Origin: Collodictyon triciliatum
Lineage: Eukaryota; CRuMs
Assembly (NCBI GenBank): GCA_043381765.1
Contig: JBHJMP010000849.1
Span: forward strand, 1-23,353
DNA: 23,353 nt
Reading direction: 5' to 3'
Position numbers and translations under genes: made by a program
Shown here: positions 1-18,100 of the stretch, in pieces
Layout: every line of letters begins with the position of its first letter
Numbering within the stretch: the stretch's first letter is position 1
The notes under the pieces: model-generated
Databases searched by the model: none
What the model was told of the DNA's origin: nothing
The model's input: the letters and a program-made list of their open reading frames with translations, nothing else

Positions 1-69
<69 letters not shown>
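1..69. repeat. Poly-A tract at the window edge
   Basis: An uninterrupted run of about 69 A bases opens the window, followed by A/G-rich sequence to about 115. It could be a genomic homopolymer, the edge of a low-complexity region that broke an assembly, or the tail of a retrotransposed copy. Nothing next to it looks like a retroelement. The rest of the stretch up to 302 is the 3' flank of the DCX gene, and I see no gene in it. Confidence 0.9.
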
Positions 70-70
<1 letters not shown>

Positions 71-302
71 GAGAAAGAAAAAAAAAGAGGAAAGCAATGA
101 TGGAAAAAAAAGTCAGAAGATAGTCGTCTAAAATCAGAGTGGAGTTCTATTGGATTGTTATTGGGTAAGGCGTGGGAAGTGCGATACATTTGTTAATCAT
201 GCACTGATATTAATCACTAAACGTGCCCTAACTTTTCTGTCTCCATCAATTCTTTGATACAGTCACGGTTATTTGTGATTTTGGCGTGATAATTATATAA
301 TG

Positions 303-6851
<6,549 letters not shown>

Positions 6852-7009
6852 AGGTGCACGGGCAGATGGACTCGCTAAAAAAAAAAAAAAAAAGAGAATC
6901 ATTATCTGTGCAGATATTTAGTTTTAAGGAACGACTCACTAGAATCTCTAAGAGAAAAAAAAAAGGCTAAATTGATCAAGAAAAAATCCCTTAATTTGCC
7001 CAACGAATG

Positions 7010-7010
<1 letters not shown>

Positions 7011-7106
<96 letters not shown>

Positions 7107-7117
7107 TGATGATGATA
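7011..7117. repeat. (TAA)n microsatellite with a GAT tail
   Basis: About 31 TAA units are followed by about four GAT units. The array lies just past the LRR reading-frame stop at 7126 and upstream of the first recognised DCX exon. It is either intergenic or sits within a 270-bp intron if the two regions form one gene. The poly-Ile frame across it is an artefact. Confidence 0.95.
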
Positions 7118-7125
7118 GTTGACAT

Positions 7126-8780
7126 TTATTCTGAATTTTTAATCCTACTCCCTCTTAATCCGTTAGAACGCTGCGACGCATTGAGTTTTTCATTTCCATT
7201 AGGCGCCTTTCGGTCAGAAGCTGAGAGGAGGAAAAGAAAAGAAAATTAGCATAGGCTTTAAAAATAGCCAACTTAAATACGAATATCAATATCAAGGTAT
7301 ATGTATGGAACATTTAGACCAACCTAACTTTAACCGCACATTTTCCAAAACCTCATGGGGCAGCTCCATGTTTTCAAGGCTGATAAGCGAAATGTGTTTA
7401 TTTTGGTCAAGGACACAGAGCAAATCTTCGGTTGCCTGAATTGTAAGAATACAGTAGAGTGACCAAGTATGCTTTTTCATTTACTTGATTTAAAAAAAAA
7501 ATCTGAATTGAACGTAAGGAAACATAAATTTATGGCAAAGAAAAAGTCTGGTGTTTTGGATTACTTAAAGAAAAAAAAAAGGCACGTAAATGATTTCGAG
7601 TATATTTTTTTCAGGCATTTAATGCGACATAAAATTGAATGGAGTTATGAATACTCTGATGCTTATCATATTTGAATCCAGGAGAATCTCGCACAGGGAT
7701 GTGTTGCTTTTCAACGCATCACATAAATGTCTGATTCCGCCCCCACTGATCGAGCACCTTTCCAGATCCAAGACCTGCAATCGACATCCCGAAACACACA
7801 AGTAGGACGCAATTGATCTTAGACCATCATCGGAGACAGCATTCAGACCCAAGGAAACTTCCTCCAAGGTTGGTACAGTCTCGTTGAGCTCTGCAAAAGC
7901 CTTGGACACGCCATCTGCGGTGAACACATTCCCACGGAACGAGACTCGTCTCAACTTTGTCTGCGTGTTTGACCTTAGCGTCTTTGCAAAGTAAATTATC
8001 CCGTGGTCGCCAATCAGGTTGAAATCAAGCTTAAGCTCCTGGAGTGTAGATCCACTCAGCAGTGGGACCAAAGCCACAATTCCTTCGTTTGATATGCGGT
8101 TGGACCCTAGCGAAAGGCTGCGCAGAGTTGGGATTAAGGAGAGTGCCGGCCCAAGAACAGCGCAACCTATTTGCATTTTGCATGTAGAACACGAGTGACT
8201 CATAGGCTGTGGAAAAAAAAGCAAAGTCCAGGTGAAAAAAAACATATATAAATAAAACAGTAGCTTTAAAAAGAAAAGGGAATACGAGTGCGAGGATGTC
8301 ACGAATCACAAATCATCAACAAACAAAATAACAAAAAAAAATAATAATAATAATAATAAGACAAATGAATAAGTAAACAAGTCAATATTGAAGTTGCTTC
8401 AACCTCTGTCGGAAATGGAATTGCCACGAAGCGAGAGGGCAGGCCACTTTGGCACGTCTTCCACTATCGACTTTTCGGCAAGAATGTCAGATAGAAGGAT
8501 ACATCCGTCGTCGCCAAGGCCCTTGTGATTGATCCGCACGACCGCTTCGCTGCCTGCCGGACTTGTGCTGTTTGGCTTCTGCCCACTTGCGTCGGCGGCG
8601 GATGCGACCAGCGACTTTCCGTTACTGTTCACAAGACTGGAGAGCACGCTGTGATACAGCTCACCAATGTCTGCCATTCTTTCACTCGCCTGCTCGAAAC
8701 CCCAGTTGCCTTTGGCTCCTTGCGTCTGCTTGTTCTTGATCCAGATGCGATCGCAGACCTTTCGATTCTTCGCCTTCTCG
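7126..8780 (-). CDS. Leucine-rich-repeat protein (RNI/NLRC-like repeats)
   Basis: Exons in order: 8780-8404, 8166-7655, 7435-7324 and 7220-7126. Phases match and the stop TAA is at 7128-7126. From the first in-exon Met (8677) the product is 330 residues. The frame stays open and GC-rich back to an acceptor at 8780, so the true start probably lies in an upstream exon I could not identify. Six to seven repeats follow the ribonuclease-inhibitor pattern of about 28 residues, for example LSLRGNSISDRGCAVLGPAL, LSLGSNRISNEGIVALVPLL and LDLERCSISGGGIRHLCDAL. Such repeats form a curved surface for binding proteins. No NACHT ATPase, kinase or membrane segment is visible. The acceptor at 8167 joins the first two exons so that the repeat reads through; the alternative frame there breaks the pattern. 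A second donor at 7148 would skip the stop and join in frame to the DCX gene. Confidence 0.85.
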
Positions 8781-9222
8781 CTATATATTCCGCATTAGTA
8801 TTCTATTAATGGAAAATATAATGTTTGAAATATCTCTTCATATATATCTGCTGCCAAGTTGCGTACATTAAATATGAAAGGCAACAATGAATACGTGAGA
8901 GTGCTATAGTAGGTCATTGACCCATTGACAGACTCGTTGGTTCACCCTATTATGAAATTTGCAACGAAATGGCAATCCCACAGCTTTTCCTTTTCCCTTG
9001 ATATTTTTTTTTTTTACTTGATTCATTATCTATTTCTGTGTTTGTCAATACAAAGAGAATATGTGCTATTGCGAACCCCACTGCGCTGCCACAGCTGTTC
9101 AAGAGATAACTCACTTCTCTTCCTTATGCTACCTGCTGCGGTTAGAAAAGAAAAAAGAACTCAAATACAAGAAATCAAAGAAGGAACAGACCAACCTGTC
9201 TTTTTCCTAACCTCCAGCCGGC
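8781..9222. promoter_or_regulatory. Divergent spacer between the LRR and phosphodiesterase genes
   Basis: The 442 bp between the 5' ends of two divergently transcribed genes must hold both promoters unless the LRR gene starts further away. I see no clear TATA box among the many AT-rich stretches. The part from about 9061 to 9140 is more GC-rich. On the minus strand it has a good polypyrimidine-AG acceptor at about 9137 followed by an open frame, so it may be the missing first LRR exon. This is inference. Confidence 0.4.
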
Positions 9223-12200
9223 ATGGAGACCTACAGCATATTCTCCAGAGGAAGGCTGGTAAAGACTTTATATCTCTAATACACAACCAAACTTCGATCT
9301 GCCATATTTATATCCTCTCGGCTGATCCATACTTGATTGAAGAGGCATCTTTACGACATAAATATCTCTGCAACTGTTAGGAAAAGACCGATGTTTACAC
9401 GCAATGCGGATCGGGTCTGTATGACTATCTGGCGCTCAAGATCTTGTTTATCGGGGTTGAAGGAGACTTGTCTGGACTTGTGGCTTCTATGTGCCGCTTC
9501 GGCTTTCAGGGTAATAATTGTGAATAAGGCACATCACATAGTAGAGAAGCCCTTCTCATTCAACTATTCTTTTCTTTTCTTTTATTTATTTATTTATTGA
9601 TATTATATTTATCTATATAGTTAGATAAATATAATATCATTTATTTATTTATTTATTTTTTAAAAAAAAGAGGCCTTGATCGTTGATTTGCACTCTCGCT
9701 TCATATTACACATTCACGATGTAGCCTCCCTTTGCTCCACGATGGATAAGTGTCATCAATACTTCATCGAGCAAGGCCAGGACTTGGGGTTGGTCGTTTT
9801 GCAAGCATATGCCCCAGGTTTCGACACATATGAGTACATTCAAAGCCTCCGCTCAGATTACTTGATGAAGTACGTCCCCGTTATCGGTACGGCGTTGAAT
9901 TACTACCACTTGATTGAACTATTTGCTGAATTGTGTTTGAATAAAATTACTGGATGCGAATAACGTAGTATACAGATCGTGCACTATATTATCGCTTAAA
10001 GTTATCTTTTGGTCTTACAGAACTAATTGTGATTGCAATATGAAATTGAATACTATAAACTGCCTCCTTTTTTATGACTCTTTTTTTTTTTTAATATAAC
10101 GTCAATTCATACTTAGGTATCACTTTCAATATTTCAAGCACTCATATTGACCAGCTAGTTCAAGCTGGATTGATGGATGTCATTCAAATGCCCATAAGCT
10201 TACAACTTCTTCGAACAAAAGTCAGAACATTTTTACACACAGTTCGATCAGAGATGCACGCATTTACTGGAGAACAGGAGGAGGTAATTGTACTGTGTGA
10301 AATATTTCAAACTCCATCAGCCATAATACTGCGAATACCCAAAAAAAAAATATCATCGTTTTGAGCCACCCATTAATTTAGACACATAATGTAGATGGAA
10401 ACAAAAATACTCGACAAAATATACGACTCATCAGCATCGCAAGGGCCGAATCATGATGGAGCCTCTGCTTCAGTTGTATCATCGAACTTCCAGGAAGAAG
10501 TGAAGCATATTTTCTCAACTCCCGTCGCCAGTGCGGAGCTAGGAACTCTCAAACTTCTCGTCAGCAACCTGTCTCGAAGAGAAGCTACACTACAAGCAGA
10601 GGTGAAGCAGAAAATGACAATCATATCCCAAAAGGACAGAGAAATCAAAGCTCTAAATGTCAAGCTGACCACTTTTCGTAGTGATTTTGCGCGCCCAAAA
10701 TTCGGAGACCAATCTGTGACCAACGTTGTAGCTGCATCAAAAGACCCATTGAACACCATAGCAAAGAACGTAATTCATGGATTGCAAAGGGCAGGTCATT
10801 TGGCTTCGGATATTCGCCAGTCCTTCCTCGGTGCCTTGTCTGAGGCAGAGGCAATCGAGCCCAAGTCACGCAATCGGAATACGGCCAACAACTTTGATCA
10901 AGTAGACGAGCAAACAAAGAATTGGCTCACCTACCAGTTTGCAGGGGGCTCAGAGGATGTTTCTTCGCCAAAACCTCTGGGTGTTGGGGTGACATCTTCT
11001 TCATTTTCCCAGCCTAATCCAGTCACACCGAAGCGATCGTCTATGGGATTCTCCGCCTCCACTGGCTCACCTGCAACTCAATCAGCTAATGCCACTGTTC
11101 CACCCCAGCCTGCAACAGAGAGCATGCCAGCTCGTAGGCCTTCAAGAAACTCGGCCACGATGCAGACAGAGATAAAGAATTTTAATGCTGCGGTGAAGTT
11201 AGCCACGAAGTCAGAGAGAAAAAAATCCCAGCCTAATAGTGTGGGGGACAAAGACTCGGGGAAGCGTTCGAGTATCAAACCTGTAACTATTCACGAAGAA
11301 TACAGCGACGATGGAAACAAGCAACAGAGAAACTCGTTCCTCAAAGGAACTGCAGAAAAGAAACACCGTGCAGGCTCAGATCGGAAAGTGTCTTTGGCAA
11401 CATCGGATTCAGACTATGATTCAAATACCTCTGCAAGTGGTTCAGACTCAGAATCTGTCGCAAACTCTGAAGATAATCACAGCGATTCCAGTGAAGAATC
11501 AGAAGCACATCATCTGTCGACTGGTCGCATTCGTAACAAAATCATCGGAAGCCGACCGATGTTGAGAAAGGAGACCAAAGTTTCACCGAAAACAGAGGTT
11601 TTTGAAACATCTGGAGATCTCATCAAGCTTGCCAAAGAAATGTCTGATTTATGGATGGCCACTGTCGACCCCTCAAGCACAGAGTCACTTCGAAACTACA
11701 ATTTCAATCCATTTCTTTACAACGATTTGCAGCTTGTGAATTTAGGGGTTAGTATCGCCCAACAGCTGGGAATCTTTGAGTCATTTGATATAAATGAAGC
11801 CCAAATGGCCATATTCTTTAATGACATTCGGCTCAATTACCACAGAAATCCTTATCACAATTTCATCCATGCATTTGATGTGGTTCAAACATGCTTCGCC
11901 ATAGTGATGAATACAGATCTTGTAAACAAGCTAACCCCTTTGGAGAAGTTCTCTATGGTCATGGCTGGTATCGGGCATGACGTGGACCATCCTGGATTGA
12001 ATAACAACTACCATATTATGTGTCAATCAGACTTGGCGTTGATGTACAATGATGCCTCTGTATTGGAGAACCACCACTCATCTATTATGTTTCGGCTGCT
12101 GCGTTGTCGAAATGGACCACTCATAGGAGCATTGTCCACCGAGGATAAAAATGAGTTCAGAAAAACAGTTATACAGGTGACGAGCAATAATTTGCATGAA

Positions 12201-13791
12201 CAATTGTCTTTGATATCGTTAAACAATTGAGCGGCTGCAGTCATCTAAGTTATATTTTGCTTTTCTACGACTTTTTAATTTCCCATTCAATTAGTTCATG
12301 AAAACCAATTTTTTGTAGTGCATACTCGGAACAGATATGGCTGTACACTTTGCGCACACAGAGAAGTTTTCAAATCTCTGTAAATCGACGACACTAGACC
12401 AAATGCCCGCAGATTCTCGTAGATTTTTGATTGCAAATATCGTTCATATCGCCGATATATCGAATCCTTCCAAAAATTGGGATTTGTGCAAGCTGTGGTC
12501 TGACTACGTTTTGGACGAGTTTTTGAATCAGGTTTGAATTCTGCTCTGGAGCATACACCTGCGTATTCTAAAACAATATTAGATTCACTTTTTTTGGAGA
12601 GAAAAAAACGCTGTTAAACAATGAGGAAACATCAAACAATAGGGAGACCGAGAGAAAGAGAACAGCTTCCCTATCTCCCCTTTCATGGATCGTGACAAAG
12701 TCGACCAAGTGAAAATGTCGCTTGGATTTATAGACTTTATCATTCGCCCAATTTTTTCGTCACTCCGCGATCTTGTGCATGGGCTGATGGATGAGGTAAT
12801 GAGCAATATCGAATTCAATCGCAACCAGTGGCTTTCTATCAAAGCGGCTGCGGAGGCTGCCAATGGCTTGGGAACAAGCGGTGGAGTCGCTCCAGCGGCG
12901 GCCACTCCATCAAACACAGCTCCAACATCAAATACAGCAAATCTTACGGCCACAGCATCTGCAAACAGCTCCAACCCCAAAATCCCTCAACCACCAGGCT
13001 CCAAAACTGGTGGCTCTGAAAAAATGCCTTCCAAGTCAAAGACGAAGAAACCTCAATCACCCACTGGAGAGCCGAAAGATAAAAGAGCCCCACGCACACC
13101 ACAGGTATCCCAACAACCAGGTCCGACTCTATCCCAACCAATATCTCAATCGCAATCGCAACAATCTTCGGCAAACGCGCAAGCCTCTCGTGGTATCTCG
13201 GCATCACGTGAGAGAGACGTCGGTGCCACACCCCGAAAAACACTAACCCAGGCCACCGAATCAAGCACAAGTCGAAGCGTACCAAAGCCGCCCTTGTCTC
13301 CGTCTCCATCTCAACGAGGAAATACACAACAAACTCCACGCAGATCTGTGGCAGATGAATCTTACATTTCTGGTCTTGACACGCGCACGGCAAATCGCAG
13401 AGCACTCTTTATTTTGGCTGCCAAGCATCGCCCTACGGTAGTGGATGAAATTCATACAAAAAGTCCGAGCCCAACGCCAAAGAGCCGCTCCAACACAACA
13501 CCAATACCAGCCGTATCTTCTGTCAATATCACTCCTGTTTCTTTGCACGGTTCTGATGAAAGCTCTTTGGAGGGCACCGAATACGCATCCACATCCGAAT
13601 CAGAGACCAGTCGTGGCAGAGACGAGGATGAGAACCTTGCTTTGAATGGTAATAATCGAACAGATTCTCGAAAAAATGCTGGAAAAGATGGTGTGCCATC
13701 TTTATCACTTGTTGGGAAGAAACCAGCTGTTGGTTTACCACCCATATCTGCTTATCAGCCATCCACACATCGCAGTTTGCAGTCTGCATAG
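9223..13791 (+). CDS. Class I 3',5'-cyclic-nucleotide phosphodiesterase with an N-terminal receiver-like domain
   Basis: This enzyme hydrolyses cAMP and/or cGMP to the 5'-monophosphate, ending cyclic-nucleotide signals. Exons: 9223-9258, 9381-9510, 9671-9886, 10117-10283, 10395-12176, 12319-12531 and 12643-13791. All phases close, giving 1,230 residues. Order: a receiver fold at 25-165; a coiled coil at about 230-275; a Ser/Pro-rich then acidic disordered stretch; the catalytic domain at about 590-900; and a 300-residue Ser/Pro/Gln-rich tail. Catalytic motifs are YHNFIHAFDVVQ (about 671), GHDVDHPGLNN (about 710), LENHH, HIADISNPSK (about 822) and QGDREKENSFPISPFMDR (about 848), so all metal ligands are present. 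The usual Gln before the G-F-I-D motif is Ser (KMSLGFIDF, about 874). The receiver domain lacks its phospho-acceptor Asp and its Lys. The layout resembles amoebozoan RegA and, less the PAS domain, animal PDE8. ATG 9223 is preceded by an in-frame stop. Confidence 0.95.
9598..9639. repeat. Perfect 17-bp inverted repeat in a TTTA microsatellite
   Basis: The left arm (9598-9614) and right arm (9623-9639) are exact reverse complements around an 8-base loop. TTTA repeats flank both sides (about 9578-9597 and 9640-9658). It lies in the intron between PDE exons 9381-9510 and 9671-9886, ending about 30 bases before the splice acceptor. It has no coding capacity. It could be a small fold-back or MITE-like insertion, or an expanded AT palindrome. 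Confidence 0.9.
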
Positions 13792-15146
13792 GTTTCAGAC
13801 TCTGTTTTCAGCGATTATATATTTACTCTTTTATTTGCACATTATTTGTACACTCGCTGCCTACCATCAGAGCTCCTTTTGATTGTGGTGGTTGCGATGG
13901 TGATAATTTGGCTCATTTATAGCCAACTTGAAAGAAATGCAGGGTTGAGAGTTATAAATAAAAATCTTGATACACTACTTGATGTAATAATATAATAAAT
14001 GAATATTTGATACCTTATTTAAGCGTAAACGTCCCTGCTTAAATGAAATCGCAATTATGCATATACTTTTTTTAGCTTATTATTTATTGATCTCACAGAA
14101 ATCTCTTTTTTAGCTGCCATACCGATTTATGATATTCGCATGCCTAAACTCGAGTTTGTGATAAAATCAATAAATATATTGGAATATGTTTTTGTATTTT
14201 TTTTTGAGGCAGGATACAATTCGCAAATAATGATAAATATGCTCGAGTGCTGCATGTAGAGCGAGACTCCCAGTCGAATCTCTGACTTTCTGCAACAAAA
14301 TAAGGGCTAATTTGTCGAGCTGCGTTCAATGCTGTCTAGTCGAGCAGCGAAGGATGTGTGTGGCTTGGGAGCCGAGAGAAAACTAATCGTTCTCTTCTTG
14401 TTTTCTTTTTTCTTTTATTTTTAACATATACACCCCGAAATGGATTTGCTTTATCTTTGCAGAGCAAAATTAATAATCGCAAAAGTAAACATCAACCAAA
14501 GCAGACTTTACCCAACCTACCAAATAATCGCATGATAAAGCCAAAGGTTATGGGGTATTACTTTCCTTTTCTCTGAACTCTATCATTGTTTCTTCATACC
14601 GTGAGCTTCTGCATACATCGGAAAACTGCACATTGTGTGGTGGCTTTTCTTCGCTGATTACAACCACGAATTCCCTTGGAGAAACTCAACATGCATATAC
14701 CGCACGATGAGAGGTCTAATCATGTTTGTGTTGATTACTTTGCAATCGCTCTGGTTTTGTAAGTGCTTGCCAATCACCATAGATGTTGTTATTTAAAAAT
14801 GAATGTGAAAATGGGCTTGGAGATACAATTCTCAAGGTTCTGACACGAGAGAAGTAGTTTTGATTTAGTTACCCTCGTGATTGAGCAAGGTATCTTTCAA
14901 AAAGGCAACAAAGTGACTTTAGAGTATAGTAAAAAAAGTGTCTTATATTCTTTACTCAATCCATTTCTGCGCAATATCAAAATGGAAAGAATTCCAGTAG
15001 AAGATAAAATGATATATTTCTTGGTATTTGACTCCAGTCTCAAATCTTTTGACCCTCCGAGAAATAGGTTTCGAATATGCCGTAATTGTCTGTGTAATTG
15101 GCTAGTCATTATTTTTTTTTTCCCTTTATTCGATTCAAAGAATCGC
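13792..15146. other. Convergent spacer after the PDE and receptor genes
   Basis: This 1.36-kb AT-rich stretch holds the 3' ends of two genes that point at each other. A polyadenylation-like AATAAA lies at about 13990, roughly 200 bases after the PDE stop. Short open frames on both strands have no recognisable domains, no splice logic and AT-driven composition, so I call no gene here. A small perfect hairpin (15131-15145) lies just past the receptor stop codon. Confidence 0.6.
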
Positions 15147-15157
15147 CTAGTCATTAT
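15102..15157. repeat. Short direct repeat and hairpin at the receptor stop codon
   Basis: The 11-mer CTAGTCATTAT occurs at 15102-15112 and 15147-15157, the second copy containing the receptor stop codon (minus strand). Between them CGATTC and GAATCG pair around an AAA loop (15131-15145). It may be chance in AT-rich DNA. A role in 3'-end formation is possible but not shown. Confidence 0.5.
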
Positions 15158-18100
15158 AATAAGTCGTCATATTCGAGGCCTTTTCCTGACTTTCTGTCTT
15201 TTTTGACACATGCGGTACAACACGGACTCCGTGTAGAATTATCGCAAGGCTACAGATGTGCTCCATCAAAACAAACAGCAATCAAAAAAAAAAAAAAAAA
15301 AGGACTGAAATTTTCATGTAAAATAATAAGGCATACCTTCCGCACTCCAAGAGGAGATACAAAGAATAGTATATCTCAAAGCTATCATAGAACGCATCAT
15401 TTTTGAAATTGTTGAAAATAAATGATGCTCCGTTGAACATAAAGAAGGTAGCCGACCCAACTTGGATACGGACAATCTGCGGGAAAATCTGTCAGTACTT
15501 TGTAACTAATGTTTTGTTTTACCAATAAATACTTTATTAATCAGAGCAGATCCATTAGCTTTTGCAAGCCTCAAGCGACGAACAATCAGCAATCCAAAAA
15601 CCAGCAAAAGGAAAGCAATTCCAATACTACAGGAAAAACAGAATTTGTTCATGAGAAACACGATGAAATGACCAAACTTTTAATCGTTTCCATACTTTAA
15701 AGGCATTGGACCTGTATCAAGTATTTAAGGGTAGCAAGCATATCGTTTTTCGATTAATTTGAGATTATTTCTTTAACGCACCCTATCACCGCCAGGAAAA
15801 GGTTTCCATTGATACTGATGGCTTGCATATCGGAATACTTTGCTGTTGCAAATAATATCCACATAATGATGAGATGAGTTAGGATGATGACTAAACCACC
15901 GAAGAAATAGTATCGAGATTTAGTCAAAAAGCCTCCACTTATAGAATCGGCAAGGAGTACATCCAACCTGGGTTATGGCGGAGGTAATAAGTTTATTTTC
16001 CAAATGGATAGTGGGTAATAAAATTAACCTAAATAATCAAGAAAGGATAATAAGGTGATGTAGTTGGGAAAATGAAAATTAAAGGCAATAAATTACCACA
16101 AGAACGCCATCAAAGAATGAACAGCGTAGAGAAAAAAGAAGGGAAGAGACAGGATGACCAGTAATCCAGTTTCGGGTATAGACCGCAGAGAATCCGTAGC
16201 TGCCATGACAAAGTAAATCAATCGAACTAATTACCCATAAAAAGAGTCAAACTTTATTCAACCAACAAGACAGCTTAGCTGAGACAAGGAAATCTTCAGT
16301 GAAGGGGGAAAAAATATCAATTATTTTACAATTTTGTAAACGAATGACGCACTCACGTATCACTAGCAAAAAAACTCCTGTGTGAATTATGAAGGGTACT
16401 TGATTGATTTTTTTCGTTTTTTGTATATATGATATCAACAGGAAATAGAGTTGGTGGGTGACAACAATCAGAACTATGCTGTATAAGAGCGAGTACACCG
16501 TAAAAAGCACCGTTTTCTCAGCAACCCAGGTTTTGGTACATTCAGGAGATGGTTCAGTTGCCTCGAGGTATATGGAAAAATCCGACTGTAACATGTAATT
16601 CCTTAATTGACTCCAGTATACAAAATATATTATATGGTGGCGATGTAATGATTATTGACTATAGCACATCCAAAATGATGATAATATAAAAAATTGTCCA
16701 TAAATCATATTTCATACCAAATGCGCGCTACTACATTTGGCCTGATAATATCCCTTCTCCACGTTTTTTATACTATGGTAACTGATTCCACCCTCCTCCC
16801 ACCATTTGGAGCTAGCATTCCATGATTTGCAAGTTGGAATGGAATGTATGCAAACGACGGGTTGGAAATTACCTTCGCACATGAATGTGCTTCCAGGCTT
16901 ACGAATCGCTGTAAATAATCATAGAAAAATAAAAAATAAAAAGGTTTACTAAATTTTTGGGTTAAAATATAAGATGTGATGCATAAATTTGGCTCTCCTA
17001 TAGTATATATTTCAAGTTGTATTATCAAAAAAAAATACAGTCATGGGGGACATATGAATCTTTCCCCGTGAACGTAATCGTAACTATTGGCTTAGATGAA
17101 GGAAATTTGATGGATTGACCATCATCTCCAGATATCTCAACTGTAACAATCGGCGATATAACGGAACTATTCAGCAGTATCACAGATATTAAGACAAGAA
17201 GCTCTTTAAACGAAGTATTTTAAGAGGAATTTTTTCTTTTATGAACTTTACTAACCTATCAGAGCTACTTGTTCCATTCATTATGTTTGAGTTCACATAG
17301 GAAACTATAACTTGCAAAATAATGGCGCTTGCATTTGGAGAAAAAGTGTCGATGTTTTCAATTTCTACTATGATGTTTTCTCCGAAATTAATCATCTTGC
17401 TCACATTGCTCATATTTGCTAGACATGATTTAGGCGAATGAGTAGGTATCAAAGGTGGCTGAACTCATATCAATCTCCTGCTATTATACACATTAATATC
17501 TCACAAGATTCAGCAAATGAGACTTCATGTACATAGAAGGGCACTAATCTCCACCGAATTCTTACTCTTTTCGATGTAGATGCCACCCGTGCTAGTTACA
17601 GCGAGGGTCGGGGCTCCTTCGGAGGATTTCAGAAGACCTTGAGATATCAAATTGTTGATACCTTTAAGGTCGCAATATCCATTCATTTTTAGCGCGTATG
17701 ATGTTATGTTCGACGAGGTCACCATTAGATTTTCCTATTATTTTTTAGTTAGGCCTCAACGGAAATGTTTGTGTGCTAGTAAAGTAACATCATCATCATC
17801 ATCATATGATTAAATATATGTACTGCAGCTTCTGGAGGATTTAATCCTTCATTTGAACCAAAAGAAGCCATAATGTGTATGTTTTCACAACCAGTAGCAA
17901 TATTAGTAGTATTGAAACCATTTAGCTCAAAGTATAAATATTTCCCTGCTAATATCAGGTTTAGTAAAGTCGGTTGTTGAGATGTTTCCACGTCAAATCG
18001 GTGCAATGCTGACTCCTTGAGATGGTCACTCATCTTAATCCTTGATTCTAAGCGCGATTTACTCCCAGCAGAGTCTAAAATTCTTAAATTAATAAAAGTA

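Noticed and set aside
7007-7249. Plus-strand poly-Ile open frame
   Set aside because: It comes from the TAA microsatellite, and its non-repeat end is antisense to the last LRR exon.
8031-8309. Alternative minus-strand frame over the second LRR exon
   Set aside because: It follows from using the acceptor at about 8210. It breaks the leucine-rich repeat, while the acceptor at 8167 keeps it intact.
8925-9380. 151-codon plus-strand open frame
   Set aside because: Its stop TAG is the splice acceptor of PDE exon 2. Only a 12-codon exon (9223-9258) in another frame is coding here.
10284-11600. A PAS domain between the receiver and catalytic domains, as in animal PDE8
   Set aside because: This stretch holds a coiled coil and low-complexity sequence only.
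12863-13745. Several open frames on both strands opposite or out of frame with the PDE tail
   Set aside because: They are shadows of a GC-richer Ser/Pro/Gln coding exon that continues in frame from the catalytic domain.
14877-15206. Overlapping open frames on both strands (14877-15206 plus, 14897-15154 minus)
   Set aside because: Both are AT-driven with no domain, and the upper end overlaps the real last receptor exon.
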